A stretch of DNA of 64,000 nt from JBGSUZ01 sp964404895 (GCA_964404895.1 CAYOLV010000002.1:124001-188000); one strand, 5' to 3'; shown: positions 15,466 to 23,984, counted from the stretch's first letter. The notes: a model not told the origin generated them from the letters alone. Translations and numbers: made by a program.

Positions 15466-18099
15466 CTAAATTTTTTCAACCAACGCAAATGTTTCTTTTA
15501 ATGCTGCGTCGACTTTGGATGGATCTTTGCCACCAGCTTGAGCCATATTTGGCTTTCCGCCACCACCGCCACCTGCGATTTTAGCAACTTCTTTGATGAT
15601 ATTTCCTGCATGAGCACCTTTGTCCACCGCGTCTTGACCTGCCATGACCAATAGTAGCACTTTATCTTCGTTGACGCCACCTAAGGTAATCACAGCATTA
15701 TCCAGACGATCTTTGATCTTGTCCCCAAGGTCTTTAAGTATGTCGATTTCCACACCGTCAAGTCTTGCTGTTACAACGTTAAACCCGTTGATTTCACGTT
15801 TTTGATCAATCCATTCTTGAATATTGCCAGAAGCAGCTTTTTTCTTAATCTCGTCAAAATCTTTTTGAAGCTTTCTATACTCGTTGAAGAGTTGCTCCAC
15901 TTTCACATCTACATCCATCGCTGCAATTTTAAGGGTTGCTGCAATAGTTTCAACTTTTTCTTCATATTGGTTGAGCTTTTCAAATACAGATCTGCCAGTA
16001 ATGGCTTCGATTCTTCTCACACCTGCCGCAACCCCTGCTTCGCTGACAATTTTGAACATGCCCACTTCAGCTGTGTTGTTGAGGTGCGTTCCTCCACAAA
16101 GCTCCAATGAGAAATCTCCCATTTTTACCATGCGAACTTCATTGCCATATTTTTCGCCAAAGAGTGCCATAGCACCCATTTTTTTAGCTTCATCGATGCT
16201 GGTATTGATCACTTCAATATCTGATGGGTCGAATATTTGATTGTTGACAATGTGTTCAATTTTGCTGATTTCCTCACTGCTAAGAGATTGGAAATGTGTA
16301 AAGTCAAAACGAAGTCGTTTGTCGTCTACTTGTGAACCCGCTTGCTCGACGTGATCGCCTAAAACCATTCTAAGGGCTTTTTGGAGCAAGTGTGTTGCAC
16401 TGTGGTTTCTAGCAATATCCAGTCTTCTAACTCGGTTTACTTGAGACTCAACCGTTGAGCCGACTTTCACGCTGCCTTTAGTCACTTTACCCATATGAAT
16501 GATGGTACCGTTGTTGCCTTTGCGCACGTCTGTTACCAACATTTCAAAATCATCAGCAACTAAAAGTCCGTGATCGCCAACTTGTCCGCCGCCTTCAGGG
16601 TACATAACCGTTTGATCCAATATGACTCTAATTTTCATACCTTCAAAAGCTTCTTGAACAAGTTTTGTGTCGTCAGCAATGGCTAAGACAGTTCCCTCGG
16701 TTTTAAATCTCCAGTAACCTGTAAACTCTGAAGTAATGTCTTTTGAAAGGGTTGAAAATGCATCTTCTTCCCAAGCTAAATCTTCACCGTCTCCTCTTGC
16801 AGATCTTGCACGATCTCTTTGAGCGGACATTTCATTAGTGAATGCTTCTTCATCGACTGTAAGGCCTTTTTCTTCTAAGATTTCTTTGGTCAAATCCAAT
16901 GGGAAGCCAAAAGTGTCGTAGAGTTTGAAGGCGTGCTCTCCTGAGAGAACTTTGCTGCCTGCTTGTTCGAGTTCGGCAATATATTCAACCAAAATGTTGA
17001 GACCTTGGTCGATGGTTTGTTGGAAACGATCTTCTTCAATTTCAATGATCTTTTTAATATAGTCATGTCGTTTAATCAGGTCAGGGTAAGCTTCGCCCGA
17101 AACTTTAACAACAGCTTCTACTAAATCTTTTAAGAATGCCCCTTCAATACCAAGAATTTTACCATGTCTCGCAGCTCTTCTGAGGAGTCTTCTGAGGATA
17201 TAGCCTCTTCCTTCATTGTTAGGCATAATGCCGTCACATACCATGAAGCTTACAGCTCTAATATGGTCTGTAATGATTCTGATTGAAATGTCTTGCTTAG
17301 GATCTTCACCATATTTTTTACCGGACATACGACAAGTTTCTTCCAAGATAAAGCGAATGGTGTCTATTTCAAAAATGCTGTCTACATCTTGTAAAATACA
17401 AGCGATTCTCTCAAGACCCATACCTGTGTCGATGTTTTTCTTAGCCAGTGGATGGTAAACCCCTTGGTCGTCTTTCTCAAACTGTGTGAAGACGTGGTTC
17501 CAGAATTCTAAGTAACGCTCACAGTCACAACCTGGACGGCAGTTTGGGTCATCGCAGCCAAATTTTTCGCCTCTGTCATAATAAATTTCTGAACATGGAC
17601 CACAAGGACCTGTTCCAATTTCCCAGAAGTTATCTTTTTTGCCAAGTCTCGTAATTTTTTCTTCTGGAATACCAATATCATCTCTCCAGATGGCAAAAGC
17701 TTCATCATCGTCTTCATAAACTGAAGGCCAGAGTTTGTCTGGGTCTAGTTTAAGTTCGTTGAGTATAAATTCCCAGCCGTAACGGATGGTTTCTTTTTTA
17801 AAGTAATCTCCAAAGGAGAAATTGCCTAGCATTTCAAAGAATGTGGCGTGTCTTGAAGTATAGCCTACATTTTCAATATCTCCTGTACGGATACACTTTT
17901 GGCAAGTTGCCATTCTTGGTTTTGGCGGTACTTCAAGTCCCATGAAATAGTTCTTGAGAGGCGCCATGCCCGCACCAATCAAAAGCAGCGATTTGTCATT
18001 TTGCGGTACAAGTGAGTAGCTGGCTTCAACATGGTGGTCTCTTTCTTCATAAAATTTTAAAAAACGTGATCTGATTTCATTTAAGCCCATTTTCTCCAT
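15466..18099 (-). CDS. alaS: Alanyl-tRNA synthetase
   Basis: This 877-residue class II synthetase charges tRNA-Ala. The catalytic domain shows TSRHATFFEMLGNFSFGDYF and GMGLERIA. The editing domain has HSATHLLQKALR and the zinc-site CGGTH, and the C-terminal DHHA1 domain ends in a glycine-rich GGGGGGKPNMAQAGG. The start at 18099 is fixed by AGGAGG seven bases before the ATG; an upstream ATG at 18129 has no such site. It is preceded by a tRNA-Ala T-box leader, so expression should rise when uncharged tRNA-Ala accumulates. Confidence 0.97.
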   Translation of the reverse strand: MEKMGLNEIRSRFLKFYEERDHHVEASYSLVPQNDKSLLLIGAGMAPLKNYFMGLEVPPKPRMATCQKCIRTGDIENVGYTSRHATFFEMLGNFSFGDYFKKETIRYGWEFILNELKLDPDKLWPSVYEDDDEAFAIWRDDIGIPEEKITRLGKKDNFWEIGTGPCGPCSEIYYDRGEKFGCDDPNCRPGCDCERYLEFWNHVFTQFEKDDQGVYHPLAKKNIDTGMGLERIACILQDVDSIFEIDTIRFILEETCRMSGKKYGEDPKQDISIRIITDHIRAVSFMVCDGIMPNNEGRGYILRRLLRRAARHGKILGIEGAFLKDLVEAVVKVSGEAYPDLIKRHDYIKKIIEIEEDRFQQTIDQGLNILVEYIAELEQAGSKVLSGEHAFKLYDTFGFPLDLTKEILEEKGLTVDEEAFTNEMSAQRDRARSARGDGEDLAWEEDAFSTLSKDITSEFTGYWRFKTEGTVLAIADDTKLVQEAFEGMKIRVILDQTVMYPEGGGQVGDHGLLVADDFEMLVTDVRKGNNGTIIHMGKVTKGSVKVGSTVESQVNRVRRLDIARNHSATHLLQKALRMVLGDHVEQAGSQVDDKRLRFDFTHFQSLSSEEISKIEHIVNNQIFDPSDIEVINTSIDEAKKMGAMALFGEKYGNEVRMVKMGDFSLELCGGTHLNNTAEVGMFKIVSEAGVAAGVRRIEAITGRSVFEKLNQYEEKVETIAATLKIAAMDVDVKVEQLFNEYRKLQKDFDEIKKKAASGNIQEWIDQKREINGFNVVTARLDGVEIDILKDLGDKIKDRLDNAVITLGGVNEDKVLLLVMAGQDAVDKGAHAGNIIKEVAKIAGGGGGGKPNMAQAGGKDPSKVDAALKETFALVEKI

Positions 18100-18172
18100 T
18101 TTATCGCCTCCTGTTTTTTCTTTTTTCAAAGTTTTCGCTAGACTTTCCTTGTTTTTCCATTGTACTTACATT

Positions 18173-18410
18173 AAAAAAACCCCTTGGCATCAGCGAATAG
18201 GGACGAGCATAGCCCGCGGTACCACCCTATTTATCGATCGATCACTCAAGAGGTTTAATAAACCAGACTGATAACGTTAGTCGACGCTTGGCTTTTGACC
18301 AAGAGCTCTGAAGTAGCTTCGTAGATTGTGTGACCTTGCACCAACAGTCACTCTCTGAGGTTAATCTATTACTCGTCTTCATCGTAGCTGTTTCTCTATT
18401 TGCCTATATT
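18173..18410 (-). promoter_or_regulatory. T-box leader of alaS (tRNA-Ala sensing)
   Basis: The leader carries the T-box AGGGTGGTACCGCGG at 18214-18228. The base after UGG in the bulge is U, fitting discriminator A73 of tRNA-Ala. A plausible specifier codon GCU (Ala), followed by A, is at 18315-18317. The terminator is an imperfect stem around 18180-18202 that ends in seven T (18173-18179). Uncharged tRNA-Ala should stabilise the antiterminator. Confidence 0.93.
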
Positions 18411-18416
18411 AGAGCT

Positions 18417-18445
18417 ATTATATCAGAAGATGGCTGAAAAACCAA
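18417..18445 (-). promoter_or_regulatory. Promoter of the alaS T-box leader
   Basis: The -10 is TATAAT at 18417-18422, preceded by TGA to give an extended -10. The -35-like TTGGTT is at 18440-18445, with a 17-base spacer. Confidence 0.75.
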
Positions 18446-18456
18446 TATAAAAATCG

Positions 18457-18580
18457 TTATTTATCCCATTTGCAAAGCAAATCTGGGAGGAAGCGAAGGG
18501 CTCGATGCCCTGAGCTCCTTATTTATCCCATTTGCAAAGCAAATCTGGGAGGAAGTGAGTGGCTCGATGCCTCGAACGCC
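18457..18580. repeat. Tandem 62-bp direct repeat with hairpins
   Basis: Two adjacent 62-base units (18457-18518 and 18519-18580) are identical over the first 37 bases and differ at seven positions after that. Each holds the stem ATTTGC/GCAAAT with loop AAA inside CCC/GGG flanks, then GGCTCGATGCC, a GGC/GCC stem around TCGAT. Part of the unit recurs at about 13.85 kb. There is no open reading frame of note. Confidence 0.85.
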
Positions 18581-18657
18581 TATTTGTAGAGGGGAACGAA
18601 GTGAGCCACGAGACAAAGTCTCGTTAAGAGGTAGACGAACTCGATGTTCGTCTGCGC
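18581..18657. repeat. Further stem-loops downstream of mnmA
   Basis: The spacer continues with ACGAGAC-AAA-GTCTCGT at 18608-18624 and GACGAAC-TCGAT-GTTCGTC at 18633-18651. The arms differ but the loops AAA and TCGAT are the same two loops as in the neighbouring tandem units. No T-run follows on the minus strand, and no other terminator for mnmA was recognised. Confidence 0.7.
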
Positions 18658-19761
18658 TTATTTGATTGCAGAAACAATTGTAGCGCCACCAATCATGTAG
18701 TCTTCTGTATAGAAAACAACTGCTTGACCTGGGGTAACAGCTCTTTGTTTTTGTTCGAGGAATTCTACCTTAATCTGTCCATTAGGCATAGGTGATACCA
18801 AGGCTTTTGCTTCTTTTGCCGAATACCTGATTTTGGCGTAAACTTCCATTGGCGCTTCCAAAGTATCGAAAGGCATAAAGTTCACTAAATCTGCAATAAG
18901 TCCAGAAGAAAAAACATCTTCGTTGGTGCCAATCACCACTTGACGCTTGTCTGCGATAATTTCCGTCACATAAGCGGGGTGTCCAAGGGCTAAATTAAGT
19001 CCTTTTCGCTGACCTACGGTGTAATGAATAATCCCCTTGTGCTTGCCAATGACTTTACCCTCTTGATCGATAAAATCGCCGCCTTGAATGGGTTCACCCA
19101 TATTTTCAGATAAGAATCTGCCATAGTTGTCGTCTGGAATAAAGCAAATTTCTTGGCTGTCTCCTTTCGATCCAACACTGACATCGAAGGAAGAAGCAAT
19201 TTCCCTGACCTCTTCTTTGGAATGGAACTCCCCAAGAGGCATGAGAACGTGTTTCAACTGTTCTTGGGTTAAATTGTAGATGGCGTAAGTTTGGTCTTTT
19301 CGCATCTCTTCCGATTTTCGCACCAAATAACGGTCTGTAGCTTCATTGTATTCCACTTTTGCATAATGACCCGTTGCGACCCAATAAGCCCCAAGCTCGT
19401 GAGCTTTCTTTAAAAGAGCGTCAAATTTCACATACTTGTTGCAAGCGATGCAAGGATTTGGCGTTCTCCCCATCTTGTAATCTTCTACGAAATAGTCGAT
19501 GACGTTTTTCTTGAAGATGTCTTTAAAATTCACCACGTAAAAAGGTATGCCAATTTTGTCGGCTACACGTCTAGCATCGTTGACAGAGGATAGAGAGCAA
19601 CAGCCCCCTTCAATTTCAACGTAGTCAGGATCGTCCGCTTCCCATAGCTTCATGGTGACGCCAATGACGTCATACCCTTGTTTTTTGAGTAAATAAGCCG
19701 CTGCAGTACTGTCTACGCCGCCGCTCATGCCCACCACTACTTTTTTCTTGTCTAATAACAT
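18658..19761 (-). CDS. mnmA: tRNA-specific 2-thiouridylase MnmA
   Basis: This 367-residue PP-loop enzyme adds sulphur to U34 of tRNA-Glu, -Gln and -Lys, using sulphur delivered from a cysteine desulfurase. The PP-loop is SGGVDS at residues 13-18. The catalytic cysteines are in NPCIACNKYVKF and in SQEICFIPD, and the substrate motif GHYAKVEY is present. It lies directly downstream of the iscR-nifS-nifU operon, which supplies the desulfurase, an arrangement common in clostridia. A terminator separates it from nifU, so it may have its own promoter. Its start has an AAAGG site. Confidence 0.96.
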   Translation of the reverse strand: MLLDKKKVVVGMSGGVDSTAAAYLLKKQGYDVIGVTMKLWEADDPDYVEIEGGCCSLSSVNDARRVADKIGIPFYVVNFKDIFKKNVIDYFVEDYKMGRTPNPCIACNKYVKFDALLKKAHELGAYWVATGHYAKVEYNEATDRYLVRKSEEMRKDQTYAIYNLTQEQLKHVLMPLGEFHSKEEVREIASSFDVSVGSKGDSQEICFIPDDNYGRFLSENMGEPIQGGDFIDQEGKVIGKHKGIIHYTVGQRKGLNLALGHPAYVTEIIADKRQVVIGTNEDVFSSGLIADLVNFMPFDTLEAPMEVYAKIRYSAKEAKALVSPMPNGQIKVEFLEQKQRAVTPGQAVVFYTEDYMIGGATIVSAIK

Positions 19762-19788
19762 TTTTATAACAACCTTTCATTTATAGCC

Positions 19789-19831
19789 GTGCGACGTGCA
19801 CCGCCTTAGTATAAGCGATTTGAAAGATCGC
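19789..19831. repeat. Two small stems between nifU and mnmA
   Basis: GTGC-GACGT-GCAC lies at 19789-19801 and GCGAT-TTGAAAG-ATCGC at 19815-19831. Neither is followed by a T-run. They fall between the nifU terminator and the mnmA start and resemble the other short spacer stems here. Confidence 0.5.
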
Positions 19832-19838
19832 ATACCTG

Positions 19839-19869
19839 CAAAAAGAAGAGCTCATATTCAGCTCTTCTT
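19839..19869 (-). terminator. Intrinsic terminator of the iscR-nifS-nifU operon
   Basis: A 10-bp stem AAGAAGAGCT/AGCTCTTCTT (19843-19852 and 19860-19869) runs into TTTTT on the minus strand, 31 bases beyond the nifU stop. Confidence 0.9.
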
Positions 19870-19899
19870 AATTTTATCATAAATGATATTGAAAAACGA

Positions 19900-20346
19900 T
19901 TAAAGTTCGTCTTCTTCGCCGTGATCATGATGATCATCATCTGAATCTGGGTTGAAGCCTTCAAGTCCAGCGTAGGTCTTTCCGCTTTTCTTCGCATAAT
20001 CATAAATAGCCGCTTTGATAGCTTGTTCTGCAAGGACTGAACAGTGAAGCTTAACGGTTGGAAGTCCGCCAAGTTCGTTAACGACTTGCTTATTTGTAAG
20101 GGCTAAAGCTTCATCTACTGTTTTGCCTTTAATCATTTCTGTAGAAACGCTTGAAGATGCAATTGCTGAACCACAACCGAATGTTTTAAATTTAACATCT
20201 GTGATCACATCGTTTTCAACAGTCAAATAAATGCGCATGATGTCGCCACATTTTGCGTTCCCCACTTCACCCATGCCTGATGGATTTTCAATTTCTCCAA
20301 CGTTTCTAGGATTTGTAAAATGATCCATTACTTTTTCTGTATACAT
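19900..20346 (-). CDS. nifU: Fe-S cluster assembly scaffold NifU/IscU with an acidic His tail
   Basis: This 148-residue IscU-type scaffold receives sulphur from NifS and assembles clusters. The three ligand cysteines are C33 (NAKCGD), C57 (GCGSAIASSS) and C101 (LHCSVLAEQAI), with the Asp between the first pair in GD. The last 20 residues form an unusual acidic and histidine-rich tail containing DDDHHDHGEEDEL that is not part of the common fold and might bind metal. It follows nifS by 23 bases, and the operon ends in a terminator. No HscA/HscB or ferredoxin genes are nearby. Confidence 0.95.
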   Translation of the reverse strand: MYTEKVMDHFTNPRNVGEIENPSGMGEVGNAKCGDIMRIYLTVENDVITDVKFKTFGCGSAIASSSVSTEMIKGKTVDEALALTNKQVVNELGGLPTVKLHCSVLAEQAIKAAIYDYAKKSGKTYAGLEGFNPDSDDDHHDHGEEDEL

Positions 20347-20369
20347 CGGAATATCCTCCCCAAATTGTT

Positions 20370-21545
20370 CTATTTTTTAGTCACTTTGTCGTATAATGGC
20401 GAATAGCTTCTGAGTCTTGCAACGATTTCAATCAGATTCTTAATAGTGTAGTCCACATCTTCTTCAGTTGTGAAATCACCAACAGTGAGTCTGAGAGAAC
20501 CATGTGCTATTTCATGTGGCAAACCGATAGCCATGAGCACGTGAGATGGATCTAGTGAGCCCGATGTACAAGCTGAACCGCTTGAACCTGCTATTCCTAC
20601 TAAGTCTAAGCTGAGGAGGAGTGATTCTCCTTCTATAAATTCAAAACAAATATTCACGTTTCCTGGGTGACGCTTGATTTTATGACCATTCAATTTGGCG
20701 TATGGAATTTGTTCCATAATCCCGTTCATTAAACGATCTCTCAATGTTTCTAAATGCTGAACATGAGTCTCAAAGTTTTCGGAAGCCATTTCTACAGCTT
20801 TTCCGAAGCCCATGATTCCCGGTACATTTTCTGTTCCAGCTCTTCTCTTACGCTCTTGAGCGCCGCCTTCAATTAAGTTTTGAATGCGTATGCCTTTTTT
20901 AATGTAAAGTGCGCCAATGCCTTTAGGTCCATAGATTTTATGTGAAGACATACTCATAGCATCGATATTCATTGCTTTTACATCTAAGGGAATATTGCCG
21001 AGTGCTTGAACAGCATCGGTATGGAAAAGGACGCCTCTGGATTTTGCTAGAGCTCCAATTTCTTCAATGGGCTGAACTGTGCCTATTTCATTGTTGACAG
21101 CCATAATTGTAATTAAGGTTGTTGTTTCTTTTATAGCCGCTTCCAATGCTTTAAGGTCAATCATACCCTCTCCGTCTACAGGCAGGTATGTAATTTCAAA
21201 GCCTTCCTTTGCAAGCGCTTCACAAGTATGAAGAACTGCGTGGTGCTCGATAGTTGTTGTGATGATGTGGTTGCCCTTTGCTTTATTGGCATGTGCAATC
21301 CCTTTAATGGCCCAGTTGTCCGACTCACTGCCGCCACCAGTAAAATAGATTTCATCGGTTGAAGCGTTTAAGAATTTCGCAATGGATTCTCTTGCTTTTG
21401 TAATGCTGTTCTTGGCGTCTCTCCCAAAACCATGAATGCTTGACGGATTGCCAAAATTTTCTGTAAAATAAGGTAGCATTTCATTGACGACTTCCTGTTT
21501 CACAGGTGTTGTTGCTGAATAGTCCAAGTAAATTCGTTTTGACAT
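20370..21545 (-). CDS. nifS: Cysteine desulfurase NifS/IscS
   Basis: This 391-residue PLP enzyme releases sulphur from cysteine as a persulfide for Fe-S clusters and tRNA thiolation. The PLP lysine is in SSHKIYGPKG and the catalytic cysteine in GSACTSGSLDPSHVL. The opening RIYLDYSATTPVK and TGGGSESDNWAIKG are typical. It sits between the regulator iscR and the scaffold nifU, with mnmA downstream, so it probably serves both partners. The start at 21545 is 20 bases after the iscR stop. Confidence 0.96.
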   Translation of the reverse strand: MSKRIYLDYSATTPVKQEVVNEMLPYFTENFGNPSSIHGFGRDAKNSITKARESIAKFLNASTDEIYFTGGGSESDNWAIKGIAHANKAKGNHIITTTIEHHAVLHTCEALAKEGFEITYLPVDGEGMIDLKALEAAIKETTTLITIMAVNNEIGTVQPIEEIGALAKSRGVLFHTDAVQALGNIPLDVKAMNIDAMSMSSHKIYGPKGIGALYIKKGIRIQNLIEGGAQERKRRAGTENVPGIMGFGKAVEMASENFETHVQHLETLRDRLMNGIMEQIPYAKLNGHKIKRHPGNVNICFEFIEGESLLLSLDLVGIAGSSGSACTSGSLDPSHVLMAIGLPHEIAHGSLRLTVGDFTTEEDVDYTIKNLIEIVARLRSYSPLYDKVTKK

Positions 21546-21565
21546 AACATTCCCTCACTTTATCA

Positions 21566-22024
21566 TTATAGGCAAAACATATTGGTCATGACTTTATTAT
21601 CATCTTTTAATTGGTTATGATCATCAATCATATCTTGTAAGGTGATGGATTTGACCACATCATTGATGCTGTCTCTCATCTTTTCATAGATCATTCGAGT
21701 CACACAGTAGTTTGCGTTGGTGCAACTGTCTTCCGTTTGATCATTGACGCAATCTGTTGGCGCCAGTGAACCTTCAAGAGTGAATAGAATGTCTGCTACT
21801 GTAATTTCTGATGCAGGCTTGGCTAACAAATAGCCACCTTGTGCGCCTCTGACACTTTTAACAAGCCCAGCTTTCCTTAAGGGTGCAATGAGCTGTTCCA
21901 AATAATTGACAGATATGTTTTGGCGTTCAGAAATAGCAGTCAATGAAACAGGGGTCTCTCCACCAAAAATGGCCAAGTCAAACATAGCTTTTAAGCCATA
22001 CCGTCCCTTTGTTGATAGTTTCAT
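21566..22024 (-). CDS. iscR: Rrf2-family regulator IscR
   Basis: This 152-residue winged-helix regulator probably senses Fe-S status and controls the operon it heads. The N terminus MKLSTKGRYGLKAMFDLA is diagnostic of Rrf2. Cysteines C92, C101 and C107 match the three cluster ligands of IscR in position, though the first gap is C-x8-C rather than C-x5-C. An extra cysteine precedes the C-terminal Leu. CymR-type regulators lack these cysteines, so IscR is the better call. The promoter and a matching dyad lie directly upstream. Confidence 0.93.
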   Translation of the reverse strand: MKLSTKGRYGLKAMFDLAIFGGETPVSLTAISERQNISVNYLEQLIAPLRKAGLVKSVRGAQGGYLLAKPASEITVADILFTLEGSLAPTDCVNDQTEDSCTNANYCVTRMIYEKMRDSINDVVKSITLQDMIDDHNQLKDDNKVMTNMFCL

Positions 22025-22043
22025 CTTTCGACCTCCTTTAGTA

Positions 22044-22066
22044 ATCCCGAGTATATAACTTGGAAT
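22044..22066. promoter_or_regulatory. Probable IscR operator
   Basis: An imperfect dyad, ATCCCGAG-N7-CTTGGAAT, has six of eight matching positions per arm. It lies just downstream of the iscR -10, over the predicted transcription start. The spacing and position resemble Rrf2-family sites, which suggests autorepression. Confidence 0.6.
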
Positions 22067-22074
22067 TCGATTAA

Positions 22075-22103
22075 AGTATAATATATCCGACTTTTTTTGT
22101 CAA
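22075..22103 (-). promoter_or_regulatory. Promoter of the iscR operon
   Basis: The -35 is TTGACA (22098-22103), the spacer is 17 bases and the -10 is TATACT (22075-22080). This is a near-perfect sigma-A promoter, 51 bases before the iscR ATG. Confidence 0.88.
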
Positions 22104-22168
22104 CATTAAAAATAATTAAGAATATGCCGATATTTTCAATAATATGATTTTGATTAGGAGTGCTGAAA

Positions 22169-23611
22169 ATGAACAATGAATACTTCGCAGAAATGCACAA
22201 ATTAATTGAAAAAGCCAAAAGTTATGAACGTATGGGACGAGAAGAAGAAGCCCTCAGAACTTATTTGGAAATTCATGAAAAATTCTTTCCAAATACTTCT
22301 GATCTATTTGAGCGCCCTGCTATTTTGTTAGAAAAGAGAAAACGGTTTGATGAAGCTATTCGAATTTGTGAAAAGGCAATCAAGCTCATTGGAGAAGGAA
22401 AAATTACTGGCGTTAAAGATAACTTCGAAAGAAGAATTCAGCGGATTAAATCCCGTTCTGATTATGATGGCGAATTGAAGCATGGTAAAGCTAATGTCTC
22501 TGGAGATAAAAAAGAGCCTTTCAAACTCTTTAGAAGACGCTTCAAAGAAGTAAAAGCTGTTGAAAAAACAGAACCTGAAACGCGGGATAAAGATATGAGA
22601 AATGAAGCTGTATTAAAAGAAACACCGACTTCAGAACCGATACGTCACCGCGTGAAACCCATCAAAGAAATGTCCAATGAAAAAGAAGCTGTACCTGAGC
22701 CTGCGCCAGTGATTACGCCGTCCACCGTTCAAGCTCCACCAACTACAGCTCCAAAGTCAGTTCCAGACGTGACTCCAACTCCAGTTCCGACACCGATTCC
22801 AACTCCAGCGCTTACACTTGAACCCGCCCCTGTACCTACACCCACCCCTACACCAGAACCTGATCAGGTTCCCGTGTTAGAAATAGTAGAGACTGATGAC
22901 TCGGTGGTTCATAGAAAAAACAGAAGGCAAATCAAGTGGCCTAAACTTCATTTGAGACTACCTAACCTTAATGATTTTAAGCATATGATTGCAGACATTA
23001 AAAATTTTAAATGGTCTGACATGAAATTTTTCATTTTTGATTTTTCAGAAATAAAAAATGGAACATTCAAGTTCAGAAAGCCCACAAAATCCGAGTGGCT
23101 TGCATTAGGCCTGATTGTAGGAATAATTTTAATTCTTGCTTTAGCCATTGCCAACAAACCTAAATCTCAATTTGAAATTGCCTTCGATACCAGTGCTTTT
23201 GAGTGGTCTCAAGATATTACCACAGATCTCAGCGAAGAAAATAAAAAGGACTTGCCACCTATTACTGCCACTATGATTGATACCGCCGTTAAAGAAACTC
23301 AATCAATGCCCGGTGTTCGAATGGCTGGGGTAGTGGTTCAAAAAAATGTGGTCGGATTTATTATTATGACTACGCCTGAAGCAGACCGAAGACAAGCCAA
23401 GGAAGCTGCTGAAAAAATGATCAAATCCTTGGCAAGTGCAGCTGCAGCTGAAAACAAAGATCTTCGTGGCCCTGGCCCTATTGGTTACGGTGAATTATTT
23501 GACTATTATGCCCTTTTAGTGGTTGCAGGTGAAAATTACGACAACTTGCTCCTAAAAGGCTCTAAAAATCCCAAAGCGCCAGGCGTTTATTGGCGGAATG
23601 AGGAAAAATAA
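22169..23611 (+). CDS. Unknown single-pass membrane protein with a Pro/Thr-repeat linker
   Basis: I do not recognise this 480-residue protein. The ATG at 22169 is chosen because TTAGGAG lies eight bases upstream and overlaps the in-frame GTG at 22160. Residues 1-85 look like a TPR-type helical region (YERMGREEEALRTYLEIHEKFF). A charged stretch follows. Then, at about residues 180-240, comes a proline-rich linker with repeats such as PTPVPTPIPTP. A membrane segment, LALGLIVGIILILALAIA, is near residues 309-326. The outer C-terminal 150 residues are of unknown fold. The topology suggests a cytosolic TPR sensor joined to an external domain. It stands alone between iscR and a bidirectional terminator. 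Confidence 0.65.
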   Translation: MNNEYFAEMHKLIEKAKSYERMGREEEALRTYLEIHEKFFPNTSDLFERPAILLEKRKRFDEAIRICEKAIKLIGEGKITGVKDNFERRIQRIKSRSDYDGELKHGKANVSGDKKEPFKLFRRRFKEVKAVEKTEPETRDKDMRNEAVLKETPTSEPIRHRVKPIKEMSNEKEAVPEPAPVITPSTVQAPPTTAPKSVPDVTPTPVPTPIPTPALTLEPAPVPTPTPTPEPDQVPVLEIVETDDSVVHRKNRRQIKWPKLHLRLPNLNDFKHMIADIKNFKWSDMKFFIFDFSEIKNGTFKFRKPTKSEWLALGLIVGIILILALAIANKPKSQFEIAFDTSAFEWSQDITTDLSEENKKDLPPITATMIDTAVKETQSMPGVRMAGVVVQKNVVGFIIMTTPEADRRQAKEAAEKMIKSLASAAAAENKDLRGPGPIGYGELFDYYALLVVAGENYDNLLLKGSKNPKAPGVYWRNEEK

Positions 23612-23620
23612 TTGTGTATA

Positions 23621-23662
23621 AAAAAAGCTGTCAACTACCTTTCGGTATCTGACAGCTTTTTT
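23621..23662. terminator. Bidirectional terminator between the 22.2-kb gene and ytxH
   Basis: A 13-bp stem AAAAAAGCTGTCA/TGACAGCTTTTTT contains an inner TACC-TTTC-GGTA hairpin. A-runs and T-runs serve the convergent genes on both strands. Confidence 0.93.
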
Positions 23663-23671
23663 AATAGCTAC

Positions 23672-23938
23672 TTATTTTTCATCGTATTCTAAATCGTCTT
23701 CAAAATCATCGCCACAACAGCAGCAGTTTCCGAAGAGTGATTGACACTTGCCTTTTAAATTCTTAGCAGTCGTTGCAATTTGTTCCCTAGTTTCTGCACC
23801 TTCTCTCGGTGCTAATAAAAGTGTTACAATTGCGCCGATGGCTGCACCAATAAGCACCCCTGATAGAAGCATGTTGACATTTTTACGCTTTCTCTCTTTC
23901 TCCAACTCTTGAAGTTTGCTTTTTCTAACGACGATCAT
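23672..23938 (-). CDS. YtxH domain protein with a Cys-rich acidic tail
   Basis: This 88-residue protein has a charged N terminus (KLQELEKERKRK), one membrane segment, MLLSGVLIGAAIGAIVTLLLAP, and the REGAETREQI amphipathic stretch typical of YtxH proteins. The tail GNCCCCGDDFEDDLEYDEK is unusual and shares CCCCGDD with the zinc-ribbon protein at 2.9-3.4 kb. YtxH proteins are linked to general stress in Bacillus, but their role is unknown. The start at 23938 has AAGGAGG upstream. Confidence 0.85.
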   Translation of the reverse strand: MIVVRKSKLQELEKERKRKNVNMLLSGVLIGAAIGAIVTLLLAPREGAETREQIATTAKNLKGKCQSLFGNCCCCGDDFEDDLEYDEK

Positions 23939-23984
23939 GGGTAATTCCTCCTTAAATTTATTAAGTCTAGTATAATAAATATTT

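Noticed and set aside
18457..18580. CRISPR array
   Set aside because: Only two units, adjacent without spacers and with an internal hairpin; no cas genes nearby.
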